From: Chitinophaga sp. Cy-1792
GTDB lineage: Bacteria > Bacteroidota > Bacteroidia > Chitinophagales > Chitinophagaceae
Reading direction: 5' to 3'
Assembly (NCBI RefSeq): GCF_011752935.1
Contig: NZ_VWWO01000002.1
Location: 62,001-126,000, forward strand
Length of the DNA: 64,000 nt
Below, piece after piece: positions 19,026 to 27,406 of the stretch (the first letter of the stretch is position 1; the number at the start of each line of letters is the position of its first letter). Position numbers and translations under genes: made by a program. The notes below the pieces were generated by a model, which made no database searches, was not told the origin of the DNA, and saw only the letters and a list, made by a program, of their open reading frames with translations.

Positions 19026-19101
19026 TCCCGTATTTGAAAGGATGCCTGCGGCATCCTTTCAAATACGGGATAGTTCTGCGCCTCCGGTGCGGAACTATCC
19101 C
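19026..19101. repeat. Paired-hairpin intergenic element (copy 1)
   Basis: Two adjoining hairpins. The first has a perfect 21-bp stem (19026-19046 with 19050-19070) and tip GGATGCC-TGC-GGCATCC. The second (19067-19082 with 19086-19101) has tip TGCGCC-TCC-GGTGCG. They share GGGA at 19067-19070, so they compete. The reverse complement has the same tip order as the element at 32476, although the outer stems differ. It may end transcription of the hydrolase gene. Confidence 0.75.
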
Positions 19102-19124
19102 GGTAAAAAATTAAAAATATTTAA

Positions 19125-19724
19125 ATGTCTGTTTCGATAAATGTGCTGCAAACGCTGTTGCAGGAGTTAAATGGAGTGATGGCTGCCGATCTGACGCCGC
19201 TATTTGCTTTAACCACTACCGTAAAGCTGGAAGAAGGAGAAGCGTATATTCGTGAGGGTGATACTTCCAGGAAGCTGGCGTTTATCGAAAAAGGGATGCT
19301 CCGCGCCTATACAACCAAAGCCAATGGCGACGAAGCCACTTTGTTTCTCCGCTGGGAAGGGCAGTTCATCGCTTCGCATGATACCATTATTCACCATCAA
19401 CCGGCCAGATTTATTTACCGCGCCCTGGAACCCGCTACCATGGTGGAAATAGATTACGATAAACTGGAGGCCGTACTCCGTGAACGCCCGGAATTCGAGC
19501 CACTACGTATATTCTTCCTGAAAAGAATGCTTTCCGAAGCGCTGGAAAATATTGAATCTTTTGTGATGTTTTCCCCCGAAGAACGCTACCAGCGCCTCCT
19601 GGACAGCCGCTGGGATATCGTGAACCGCGTACCCGACAAATACATCGCTTCCATGCTGGGGATTACCCCTGTTTCCCTGAGCCGTATCAGGAAACGTTTG
19701 CACGACAAAGGCCGCAAAAATTAA
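19125..19724 (+). CDS. Crp/Fnr-family transcriptional regulator
   Basis: A 199-residue regulator with an N-terminal cyclic-nucleotide-binding-like beta-roll (residues about 20-120, with EGEAYIREGDTSRKLAFIEKG, first Glu to last Gly) and a C-terminal winged helix ending DKYIASMLGITPVSLSRIRK (first Asp to last Lys), the recognition-helix pattern of Bacteroidota Crp proteins. There is no Fe-S cysteine cluster as in Fnr. It lies 95 bases upstream of a sterol-desaturase-family gene and may control it. The ligand is unknown. Confidence 0.9.
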   Translation: MSVSINVLQTLLQELNGVMAADLTPLFALTTTVKLEEGEAYIREGDTSRKLAFIEKGMLRAYTTKANGDEATLFLRWEGQFIASHDTIIHHQPARFIYRALEPATMVEIDYDKLEAVLRERPEFEPLRIFFLKRMLSEALENIESFVMFSPEERYQRLLDSRWDIVNRVPDKYIASMLGITPVSLSRIRKRLHDKGRKN

Positions 19725-19819
19725 CTTTTGTTAATCTGATTTCTTATCCATTGTTAACCACGTGTAACCTGCTCCCATTGTAAATTTGATCAACTAACCA
19801 ATAATCAATTTACGTGAGC

Positions 19820-20614
19820 ATGGACCCAATCTTAGCAGCCATCGTCAGGATTTTTACCGTATCCACAATTCGTTATTTCCTGCTGGCAGGAATACCGTTT
19901 ATTATTTTTTACCTGCTGCTGCCCAGGAAGTTTTCTTCGAAGAAGATACAGCTGAAAGCCGCCGGCAAAAAGGATTTCATCCGTGAAGTATGGCATTCTC
20001 TACAGAGTACATTAGTGTTTACCGTGATATCCGTGGTGATCATGTTTACTCCCGTAAAAGGCTATACGCAATTGTATACTAACATCAACGACTATCCGAT
20101 CTGGTATATTTTTGTTAGTCTGGCCCTTAGCCTGGTGGTACACGATACCTATTTCTACTGGATGCACCGCACTTTGCACCATAAATCACTGTTTAATCTT
20201 ACCCACCTGGTGCATCATCGCAGCACCAATCCATCGCCCTGGACATCCTACAGCTTTCACTTGCTGGAAGCCATTGCGGAAGGTGGCGTACTGCTGGTTA
20301 TCACCATGATCATGCCAATGCACCCGCTGACAGTGCTGCTGTTTACGGTAGTGGGATTCATGATAAATGTGTATGGACACCTGGGGTATGAGATTATGCC
20401 GCGCAAATTCAGGCACAGCGTGTTGTTTGAAGTCTTTAATTCTTCCGTGCACCATAACCTGCACCATAGCAAATTCAAAGGCAATTATGGCTTGTATTTC
20501 CGTGTGTGGGACCGCCTGATGGGAACAGAGCATCCCGATTATGTAAAGGAATATGATAAAATCCAGGCACGCCGGTTCCCGGAAGAAGCCGTGGCCGGAG
20601 GCGTTACAAACTAA
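19820..20614 (+). CDS. Sterol desaturase/fatty acid hydroxylase family membrane enzyme
   Basis: A 264-residue multi-pass protein; the frame also offers a GTG at 19814 two codons upstream. It carries the histidine clusters of the family in order: HDTYFYWMHRTLHH, HLVHHRS and HHNLHHSKFKGNYG. These coordinate a di-iron centre facing the cytoplasm, with hydrophobic helices between them. Members hydroxylate or desaturate lipids such as fatty acids, carotenoids or sterol-like molecules. It faces a class I isoprenoid-synthase-like gene across a shared terminator, so a terpenoid substrate is possible but unproven. Confidence 0.88.
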   Translation: MDPILAAIVRIFTVSTIRYFLLAGIPFIIFYLLLPRKFSSKKIQLKAAGKKDFIREVWHSLQSTLVFTVISVVIMFTPVKGYTQLYTNINDYPIWYIFVSLALSLVVHDTYFYWMHRTLHHKSLFNLTHLVHHRSTNPSPWTSYSFHLLEAIAEGGVLLVITMIMPMHPLTVLLFTVVGFMINVYGHLGYEIMPRKFRHSVLFEVFNSSVHHNLHHSKFKGNYGLYFRVWDRLMGTEHPDYVKEYDKIQARRFPEEAVAGGVTN

Positions 20615-20620
20615 ATAATC

Positions 20621-20668
20621 ATCTACCTAAAAAAAGCTGCTGTCTATAGCAGCTTTTTTTAGGTAGAT
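20621..20668. terminator. Bidirectional terminator with 21-bp stem
   Basis: A perfect inverted repeat (20621-20641 with 20648-20668) and a GTCTAT loop. It carries a seven-A run on one side and a seven-T run on the other, ideal for two convergent genes. Confidence 0.92.
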
Positions 20669-20685
20669 GCCTGACAAATATGGCT

Positions 20686-21747
20686 TTACGCCACATATTG
20701 CTCCTGCTGTGGCAGTGTGTCTGCAGGCAGGGCAATTGGTCTGATCTTATCAGTAGTGCTTGTGCGCAGGTAGCAGTATTTCATGCAGGCCCAGATATTT
20801 GCTGCTTTTTCCATATCTGTGATCAGCTCCTTTCTGGGTACGGTATGCAGCGGCGGAAGCCTTTCTGCCGCTCCCTGTAGCCTGACCAGCTGCTCCAGTG
20901 CAGTATGACCGAAAGAGCAGATGGAAGCAAGTCCCAGGTGAAAGGCGTGTTTTCGTTTATGCGTGTAGGGTAGTTTATGCAGATGACTTTCCAGTTGTAA
21001 TACTATACTGTCGAAGTATTGCCGGAATTGATAGGCGGATTCCATTCTGTTGGGGAGTGTATGAATACCTTCCTGCAAATCTTTATAGATATCATACAGA
21101 TCGTTGGTGAGTTGTATGATGGCCCCCAGTAAATACCAGCAGCTGCACTCTTCTTCAGTTGCCGGCACATCCAGGTAAAAGTGCACCAGCAACAAGGAGT
21201 TGCCGCCTTTGCTAAAGGTGATATCTTCCAGCTCTTCATCAGCAATGGCCGGGTTGAACTGTTTTTCAGAATTTAGCTGCGATTCCAGCAGTTGTTCCAT
21301 TACATGTTCGTAGCCTGCTTTGTCAATAACGGCTGCGCGTAATCGCAGGGATGCATGGATAAAGAGTTTTTCTTCCGCAGTTTGTGCCTGATAGGTGGCC
21401 GGGTGAAGCATTATTTCCCGTAGCTGATGATTGTTGAGTAATTTCTCGTCAGAGAAATCATCAAACAGGCTGCTGCAGATGAAATATAGCAGTAGCCGCT
21501 CTTTTTCTGCTATGGTGGTAGTGCGGCCATGCAGCCCGGTAAACAGGTCGCAGGTCATCGGAACAAAAATAGAATAGCTCTTGACGACTTTCTTCCGTAC
21601 CTCCGGCGACAACCGGATGCCCGTATTGTTTTCTAAAGCCCCGATCAGAGTGGCGGCACGGCGTGCTTCCTCTTTTCGTGTACGCATAATAGTGAGCACA
21701 CCTTTTAAGATATGGCCCGAAAAACGAATTGCATTCCAAGGATTCAT
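20686..21747 (-). CDS. Class I isoprenoid synthase-like (terpene synthase fold) protein
   Basis: A 353-residue all-helical protein counted from the ATG at 21747; the frame is open to 21879, but that extension is Cys-rich and unlike the family. The first aspartate motif reads DDFSDE (residues 96-101), fitting DDxxD. The second reads QLTNDLYDIYKD (Asn215 to Asp223), fitting the second metal site (QxxNDxxD) of prenyl synthases and terpene cyclases. These bind the Mg2+-diphosphate of a prenyl substrate. The family is divergent and the product cannot be predicted. It is convergent with a hydroxylase gene and downstream of the bioB terminator. Confidence 0.75.
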   Translation of the reverse strand: MNPWNAIRFSGHILKGVLTIMRTRKEEARRAATLIGALENNTGIRLSPEVRKKVVKSYSIFVPMTCDLFTGLHGRTTTIAEKERLLLYFICSSLFDDFSDEKLLNNHQLREIMLHPATYQAQTAEEKLFIHASLRLRAAVIDKAGYEHVMEQLLESQLNSEKQFNPAIADEELEDITFSKGGNSLLLVHFYLDVPATEEECSCWYLLGAIIQLTNDLYDIYKDLQEGIHTLPNRMESAYQFRQYFDSIVLQLESHLHKLPYTHKRKHAFHLGLASICSFGHTALEQLVRLQGAAERLPPLHTVPRKELITDMEKAANIWACMKYCYLRTSTTDKIRPIALPADTLPQQEQYVA

Positions 21748-21863
21748 TCGTTGACATTTACAGGAACAGTGTAGATATTTTGCTCTGACAGTTGGTTGAA
21801 AGATGCGAATATATAATAATGTGTATGATAAAGCAAGCAGGCACAAACAGTTATCTAAATAAA

Positions 21864-21894
21864 AAACTGGCCTCTGCATAGTAGAGGCCAGTTT
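21864..21894 (-). terminator. Terminator of the bioB operon
   Basis: A perfect 12-bp stem (AAACTGGCCTCT with AGAGGCCAGTTT) with a 7-base loop. Read leftward it follows the bioB stop codon and is trailed by a T run (TTTTTATTTAG). Confidence 0.9.
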
Positions 21895-21910
21895 GCTTTT
21901 GTTGTTGGGG

Positions 21911-22894
21911 TTAGCAATGAGTAACTTCCTTCTTGTTCTCCATTGGCTTCAAACCTAGTGTCTGCAGCATCTGCATATCTTCTGAAACACCCGGATTCGG
22001 TGTCACCAGCAGGGTCTGGCGTTCGCCGGTAAAGATGGAATTGGCGCCGGCCATGAAGCACCAGGCCTGTTCTGCTTCGGTCATTTCAATCCGTCCTGCG
22101 CTCAGGCGTACTACTGATCCCGGCATAACGATGCGCGCGGTGGCGATCATACGCACCATGTCCCAGTTGTCAACTTTGGGGTTGTTTTCCAGCGGCGTGC
22201 CTTTAACGCGAGCCAGTGCATTCACCGGTACGGATTCCGGATGTTTGGGCATGGTAGCCAGCGTATGCAGCATGGATATACGGTCTTCATGGGTTTCGCC
22301 CAGGCCGATAATGCCACCGGAACATACGGTGATGCCGGCTTTCCTGACATTATTGATCGTATGCAGGCGGTTATCAAAATTGCGGGTGGAAATAATTTCG
22401 CTATAATAATCTGAGGATGTGTCGAGGTTGTGGTTGTAGGCATACAATCCTGCTTCCTGCAGGCGTACAGCCTGTTCTTCGGTCAGGAGACCCAGGGTGC
22501 AGCATACTTCCATGCCCAGTTCATTCACGCCTTTCACCATGTCGATCACACGGTCGAAGTCGCGGTTATCCCTTACTTCGCGCCATGCTGCTGCCATACA
22601 GAACCTGGTGGAGCCGTTGTCTTTAGCCTTTTGTGCGTGTTCAATAACGGTTTCGGTAGGCAACAGGGCCTGTACTTTGATATCTGTATGGTAGCGTGCT
22701 GCCTGGCCGCAATAGGAGCAGTCTTCCGGGCAACCGCCCGTTTTAATTGACAGTAATGTGCATACCTGTATTTTGTCTGCCGAATGGAATTCACGGTGAA
22801 CAGTGGCGGCGTGGTACACCAGCTCCATCAGCGGCAGGTTGTAAATATCCTGGATTTCTGCCTGGGTCCAGTCGTGTCTGATTGTAGTGGTCAT
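21911..22894 (-). CDS. bioB: Biotin synthase
   Basis: A 327-residue radical-SAM enzyme that inserts sulfur into dethiobiotin, the last step of biotin synthesis. The [4Fe-4S] triad CPEDCSYC is Cys55, Cys59 and Cys62. The auxiliary [2Fe-2S] cluster ligands are visible in [20 protein letters not shown] and [12 protein letters not shown], and the Arg in VRLSAGR. It is downstream of a ferritin-like gene, 24 bases away and read leftward, so the two are probably co-transcribed. No other bio gene is in the window. Confidence 0.97.
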   Translation of the reverse strand: MTTTIRHDWTQAEIQDIYNLPLMELVYHAATVHREFHSADKIQVCTLLSIKTGGCPEDCSYCGQAARYHTDIKVQALLPTETVIEHAQKAKDNGSTRFCMAAAWREVRDNRDFDRVIDMVKGVNELGMEVCCTLGLLTEEQAVRLQEAGLYAYNHNLDTSSDYYSEIISTRNFDNRLHTINNVRKAGITVCSGGIIGLGETHEDRISMLHTLATMPKHPESVPVNALARVKGTPLENNPKVDNWDMVRMIATARIVMPGSVVRLSAGRIEMTEAEQAWCFMAGANSIFTGERQTLLVTPNPGVSEDMQMLQTLGLKPMENKKEVTHC

Positions 22895-22918
22895 GCTTCC
22901 TTATATATTTAAATGTAT

Positions 22919-23530
22919 TTATGCGTAGATATTCACTTCTGCTTCCACGGCGGCGGTCCAGGCGTCGAACAGCTGCTGTTCCAGTCGCTGGATCTGTTGG
23001 GCGTGCAATTCCCAATGGGAGCTGAAGTGGCGTAGTTGCTGTATCATTTCTTCGAGGTGGCCTTCTTCTTCGAGGATGATGGACTTTACCATTACCTTGC
23101 TTTTGGCCTCATCCAGGGCTTGCTGGTATACCGGGTAGAGTTCATCTGCCCTTACTTCTATGGCATAGGTGACATAGAGGTAGGCTGCATGTTTGAGTGC
23201 CTGGCCGCTAAGCTGGAAGTGGTGTTTCAGGTAACGGCAGGTTTGTATGTCCAGCTGGTGGAGGTAATGACGGGTATGGTCCGGTGCCAGCAGTTCATGG
23301 CGCTGGTAGGTTTTACAGGCTTCCGGGTCCAGTTTAAGGATTTGCTTTTTCAGGTAGAAGGCATGGCGGTGTTCTTCGGCAGCATGTTTCAGCTGTATGA
23401 GGTCTACCAGCGACGGATGCTCACAGGCAGAGATCTTTTTGGCACCTGCATTTTCCATAAATGACAGGGTATTTAACCATTTGCTGTGTAGGGCCGGCTG
23501 TCCTACGATATCTTGTAAAAGCTGGTACAT
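22919..23530 (-). CDS. Ferritin-like di-iron protein upstream of bioB
   Basis: A 203-residue helical protein without signal peptide. The metal-ligand pattern looks di-iron: E53xxH56 in AAEEHRHAFY, E125 and E130 in AIEVRADELY, and E155xxH158 in ILEEEGHLEEM. That spacing fits a four-helix ferritin-like bundle. Its gene starts the bioB operon. It could be an oxygenase or oxidase supplying a biotin precursor, or an iron or redox helper for BioB's consumable cluster. Both are inference. The short length is close to rubrerythrin-like and related oxygenase domains and unlike storage ferritins. Confidence 0.65.
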   Translation of the reverse strand: MYQLLQDIVGQPALHSKWLNTLSFMENAGAKKISACEHPSLVDLIQLKHAAEEHRHAFYLKKQILKLDPEACKTYQRHELLAPDHTRHYLHQLDIQTCRYLKHHFQLSGQALKHAAYLYVTYAIEVRADELYPVYQQALDEAKSKVMVKSIILEEEGHLEEMIQQLRHFSSHWELHAQQIQRLEQQLFDAWTAAVEAEVNIYA

Positions 23531-23549
23531 ATTATACGAAGTTTCGATT

Positions 23550-23630
23550 CAAATGTAAGGGCTTGCCGGATGGTTGGTATGGGCCGGATTTTATATTGTA
23601 GCTAGTCCGGTTTATTTATTATCTTGCCGG
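23550..23630. promoter_or_regulatory. Divergent control region with four CCGG direct repeats
   Basis: CCGG-centred repeats at 23566, 23584, 23607 and 23627, mostly as (T/G)(G/T)CCGG(A/T), in the gap between the MocR gene and the ferritin-like/bioB operon. On the minus strand TACATTTG (23557-23550) matches the -7 box, 20 bases from the operon's start codon. MocR-type regulators usually bind direct repeats. Confidence 0.45.
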
Positions 23631-23662
23631 TCTGTTAAAAACAAACGCCTAAATCCAGCAAA

Positions 23663-25153
23663 ATGAGTAGTCCGGCAGCGGTTCCATATAAGAGCTTTGT
23701 ACAGATAGACCGGTCGTCGGCGACGCCGGTATACCTCCAGATCGCGAATCAGCTGATCAATGCGATCCAGCGGGGCTACCTGCCTACAGGCGCCAAACTA
23801 CCCGGTACCCGCAGCTTCAGCGAGTTATTGAGCGTTCACCGCAACACGATCGTAGCAGTTTTCGAAGAGCTGGACGCCCAGGGATGGGTGGAAACAAGAC
23901 CCAATACCGGTACCTTTGTACTGGCAAAATCTGCTGCCAGACCGCATAAAATCAGGACAGCAGCACCTTTACAGCTGGATGCCTACCCTAAAACCACCGG
24001 CTTCGCCTTCCGCAAATCCAGCCTGCTGGACAACCCTTTCGAACACTCTTCCTGCGAATACGTTTTCAACGACGGTACCCCGGATATCCGCCTGACACAG
24101 GTAGACCACCTGTCGAGCCTCTATAGCGCCAACCTGAAAAGGAAAAGCAACCATAAAAAGCTGGGCTACTATAACCACGACGGCAGCGAGTTTTTTAAAA
24201 GACATCTCTCCAACTACCTCAATCTTACCCGCGGACTACATATCTCCAATGATAATATCCTCATCACCAGAAGCACGGAAATGAGCGTATATATTACCTC
24301 GGAGATTTTATTATCTGCTGGAGATATAGTGCTGGTGGGCTCTTTGAGTTATTTCTCCGTAAACATGATTTTCCAGAAATCAGGGGCGCGCATCATGCCG
24401 GTACCTATTGATGAGGATGGAATTGATGTGACGGCAGTGCGCAAAATCTGCGAGCAGCATACCATTCGTATGCTCTATATCACACCACACCACCATTATC
24501 CTACAACGGTAACGCTCAGTGCTGCCCGACGCCTGGAGTTATTGAGCCTGGCCGCAGAATTCGGCTTTGTTATCCTGGAAGATGATTACGATTATGATTT
24601 CCACTATGATAAAAGTCCGGTGCTGCCGCTGGCCAGCGCCGACAAAAACGGTATGGTGATCTATATAGGTGCGTTCGGGAAGTCGCTGGCACCAGGTTTT
24701 CGTACAGGCTTTATCGTGGCCCCGGAAGACCTGATGACAGAGATGCGCAAGCACCTGGGAATAATAGACCGTCAGGGAGATGTGCTGATGGAGCAGGTGT
24801 TGGGAGAAATGATCGAAGAAGGGGAGATACACCGCTACCTGAAAAAATCACTGAAAGTATACCAGGAGCGCCGCGACCATTTCACGGAGCTGTTGAGTGA
24901 CCAGCTGGATGAGTATATCGCATTTAAAAAGCCTGCCGGCGGCCTCGCCGTATGGACCCGCTGGAAACAGCCGGTCAATCTGATGCAACTCAGTAAAGAA
25001 TGTGCAAAAAATAATCTCTTCATACCTAAAACCCTGTTGTATCAGCATCGCGATTTATCCGCTATGAGACTGGGTTTCGGGCATCTTACACCTAAGGAGG
25101 CCGCCGCCGCTGTGGCTATCCTGAAAGCCGGTGTGCAGCAGCAATTACATTAA
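23663..25153 (+). CDS. MocR-type (PdxR-like) GntR/aminotransferase regulator
   Basis: A 496-residue regulator. It has an N-terminal GntR winged helix (residues about 15-85, YLQIANQLINAIQRGYLPTG and PNTGTFVL) joined to a fold-type I aminotransferase domain that binds pyridoxal phosphate. The Schiff-base Lys is Lys340 in GAFGKSLAPGFRTGF, and ILEDDYDYDF carries the PLP-contacting Asp. It is divergent from the ferritin-like/bioB operon and may regulate it, but PdxR-type control of vitamin B6 genes elsewhere is equally possible. Its stop codon abuts the next gene's stop with no gap. Confidence 0.92.
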   Translation: MSSPAAVPYKSFVQIDRSSATPVYLQIANQLINAIQRGYLPTGAKLPGTRSFSELLSVHRNTIVAVFEELDAQGWVETRPNTGTFVLAKSAARPHKIRTAAPLQLDAYPKTTGFAFRKSSLLDNPFEHSSCEYVFNDGTPDIRLTQVDHLSSLYSANLKRKSNHKKLGYYNHDGSEFFKRHLSNYLNLTRGLHISNDNILITRSTEMSVYITSEILLSAGDIVLVGSLSYFSVNMIFQKSGARIMPVPIDEDGIDVTAVRKICEQHTIRMLYITPHHHYPTTVTLSAARRLELLSLAAEFGFVILEDDYDYDFHYDKSPVLPLASADKNGMVIYIGAFGKSLAPGFRTGFIVAPEDLMTEMRKHLGIIDRQGDVLMEQVLGEMIEEGEIHRYLKKSLKVYQERRDHFTELLSDQLDEYIAFKKPAGGLAVWTRWKQPVNLMQLSKECAKNNLFIPKTLLYQHRDLSAMRLGFGHLTPKEAAAAVAILKAGVQQQLH

Positions 25154-26158
25154 CTATATCAGTTGTGGCGCCAGTTCCAGCCAGCTTTTGATATGCCCGG
25201 TACGTGCTGCGAGGTACCTGCTGGTGAAGAAGCTATTGGACCAGTCATCAAAGTTGTCATAGGCAAATTGCAGATAAAATAGCCAGAAACCATAGCCCAG
25301 CAAAGGTAACGCAGCTATTTCCTCGTCATTTATGGGCCTGACTTCCTTATATGCCGTCATAAATTTGGCGAATGATTCTCTGGCTTCCGCTATTGTTGAC
25401 CTGTTGTTCATTACATCGAAGAAGCCACACACAAGAAAGCTCATGAGATCATTGGCTATCCAGCCTTTTCCTGCAAAGTCAAAGTCGAAGAAGGTAACAT
25501 TGTCATCTGTATCGAAATGGAAGTTTTTGGGCAGAAAGTCAAATTGAATATAGCCGGTATTAGTTTGACCGGATGTTATTTTTTCCAGTGCTGCAGCTAT
25601 TTCTATGCCTTTTTCATATAAATAGTTGTACTCCGCATCCAGTCCGGCAAATGCTGGTTTTAATACTGCCAGCGGCTCATGGATAGTAGTTTGCAGGTTG
25701 AATGGCTTCCGTGGAAACGCTAAGTCAATACCGGCGCTGATGTTATGAAGCCTGGCCATCTCATGTCCTAATGTTTGCAATTGGCCGTGGCTGAGGTTAG
25801 TAGACACTTCACCTTTTGCCCAAGAAAACAATACACCATATCGAATGCCTTCTGCCGCCTGGAATTTTTGCAGGGCCACGCCGTCCTGGTCTCGAACGGG
25901 GTAGGATACACTGGCGCCGCCTGCACGAAGCTTTTCCAGGAGTTCTACTTCACCGCTGATCTCTTCGTACTTGCGGTGAGCATCTCTGTAAATCTTAAAT
26001 ACCCACTTATTCGTTTCATTTGAAATAACGTAGGTGTCGCTGACATTTCGCATCAGGATACGGCAGGTGGTTCCCTGAAATCCATACCTGGATTGAATAT
26101 AATTGTTGAGTGCTACCGCTGACAGGGTAGAGTACTGGGTAGGGAAAATGCTGGTCAT
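25154..26158 (-). CDS. Aminoglycoside phosphotransferase-fold kinase
   Basis: A 334-residue protein of the APH/choline kinase/homoserine kinase ThrB-II fold. It has an ATP-binding N-lobe (DTYVISNETNKWVFKIYR, with the catalytic-site Lys) and a C-lobe with YIQFDFLPKNFHFD, matching the HxDxxxxN Brenner motif with Gln replacing His. FFDFDFAGKGWIANDL matches the metal-binding DxD region. It is probably cytoplasmic and phosphorylates a small hydroxylated metabolite. It is co-directional with an upstream 2OG-Fe(II) oxygenase gene, 27 bases away, so the substrate might be a hydroxylated product. Confidence 0.85.
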   Translation of the reverse strand: MTSIFPTQYSTLSAVALNNYIQSRYGFQGTTCRILMRNVSDTYVISNETNKWVFKIYRDAHRKYEEISGEVELLEKLRAGGASVSYPVRDQDGVALQKFQAAEGIRYGVLFSWAKGEVSTNLSHGQLQTLGHEMARLHNISAGIDLAFPRKPFNLQTTIHEPLAVLKPAFAGLDAEYNYLYEKGIEIAAALEKITSGQTNTGYIQFDFLPKNFHFDTDDNVTFFDFDFAGKGWIANDLMSFLVCGFFDVMNNRSTIAEARESFAKFMTAYKEVRPINDEEIAALPLLGYGFWLFYLQFAYDNFDDWSNSFFTSRYLAARTGHIKSWLELAPQLI

Positions 26159-26185
26159 CTTTCTAAAGTAATATTTAAATCCGGT

Positions 26186-26737
26186 CTATATTTCTTTGTA
26201 CATAATATCGCTGCGCAGCACATACTTGGTACCACTTCTGAGTATGGCGCCTTCGTGGCGCAAAGAATGGTAAAATACCAAAGCACTTCCGGCTTCCGGC
26301 CTGACTACTTCGCCAGTATGGAAAACGGTTTCACCACCGGTATAGCCATCGTTCAGGTAGATGAGGAATGTATACTGACTGGCTTCTTGTGTGTTTCTGA
26401 TGAAAGGGCCGTCCAGGTGCATTTTGAAGCGCTGGCCCGGCGTATACCTGTAGTACCGGAATAGTTCATTGAGGCCGCAGGCATGCCGGTTTAATTTACC
26501 TTCCGGCGCAAAGGACTGTAGTTTCTGCCATAGTTCGGTGGCATAACCATCATCTTTCAGCATGACGCGTTCATTATTGCGTACGGATGTAAGGAGACGT
26601 TGTTGTCCGCCGCCCACATTAACGGTAGCGGCTTCATAGCCTATGCCTTCACTCTTGTCTATCAGGTGCTGACATTCATCTGCAGAAAGAAAATTATTGA
26701 TGGTAAAGATCTCCGGGGAATAGTGGTGTAGCTCCAT
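26186..26737 (-). CDS. 2OG-Fe(II) oxygenase, prolyl 4-hydroxylase-like
   Basis: A 183-residue cupin-fold oxygenase counted from the ATG at 26737; the frame is open to 26764. The HxD iron pair lies in FKMHLDG, the distal His in SLRHEGA, and the 2-oxoglutarate-binding basic residue in GTKYVLRSDIMY. GGETVF and PEAGSALVF are the conserved jelly-roll strands of the P4Hc family. It hydroxylates a side chain of a protein or amino acid with Fe(II), O2 and 2-oxoglutarate. It is first in a two-gene unit with the kinase. Confidence 0.9.
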   Translation of the reverse strand: MELHHYSPEIFTINNFLSADECQHLIDKSEGIGYEAATVNVGGGQQRLLTSVRNNERVMLKDDGYATELWQKLQSFAPEGKLNRHACGLNELFRYYRYTPGQRFKMHLDGPFIRNTQEASQYTFLIYLNDGYTGGETVFHTGEVVRPEAGSALVFYHSLRHEGAILRSGTKYVLRSDIMYKEI

Positions 26738-26925
26738 TGGCTCAATTATTGGGTTACAAATCAAATTACAATACGAAGAAACAAAAAAATAATCATCATC
26801 GGCAGATTTTCGAAAATATCCCTGATATCAGGTATATGGGAAGATGCTCACCCGATATAACTTCGTAACGTTAAATTGCTACTGATGGTGGTATTAAGTT
26901 AATATGGCCATCTTATGTTTTTTTA

Positions 26926-26933
26926 TATTTTTG
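26926..26933 (+). promoter_or_regulatory. Promoter -7 element for the DUF4132 unit
   Basis: TATTTTTG matches TAnnTTTG, 20 bases before the first gene of the unit. The upstream TTTG box is degenerate (TATG at 26903). Confidence 0.45.
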
Positions 26934-26953
26934 CCAGACCCAACTTTTCATGA

Positions 26954-27379
26954 ATGAACCTATTAGTAAATGTAAAACAGTTAGGCCGGAAACATGCACT
27001 GATTGCCAGACAGGAAATAGAGATCGATGACATAGGCGTTAACCCGACGCTCAGCGATCTGCTGATGGCAGTAGTTAAGCAACAGGTACTGGCATATAAC
27101 AACAGGCCCACAGACAAGCATATACTGCCTTTTCTCAGCTCCGATGAAGTTGCCACACAGGCACTTTCCGGAAAGGTTGGCTTTGGCGTCAATTACAATG
27201 AACAAAAGGCCGATGTGGTACAGGCGCAGGAAACCGCGCTGCTTGCCTTTAAAGACGGTATGTTTGCCGTTTTTGCCGATGAAGAGGAATTGCAGGACCT
27301 GGAACAGACCATATCCCTGGAACCTGCTACCGTTATCACTTTTATTCGACTGACTTTTCTGGCTGGCAGCTATTGGTAG
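26954..27379 (+). CDS. Small protein encoded with the DUF4132 protein
   Basis: A 141-residue cytoplasmic protein with no recognised domain. It is acidic near the C-terminus (FADEEELQDLEQ) and ends VITFIRLTFLAGSYW. Its gene is 27 bases upstream of the giant DUF4132 gene in one transcription unit, so it is probably a partner or assembly factor for it. In some genomes a small protein precedes DUF4132 genes, but I cannot name this family. Confidence 0.65.
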   Translation: MNLLVNVKQLGRKHALIARQEIEIDDIGVNPTLSDLLMAVVKQQVLAYNNRPTDKHILPFLSSDEVATQALSGKVGFGVNYNEQKADVVQAQETALLAFKDGMFAVFADEEELQDLEQTISLEPATVITFIRLTFLAGSYW

Positions 27380-27406
27380 TTGTCCTGATCAAATAAATTT
27401 TTAACC

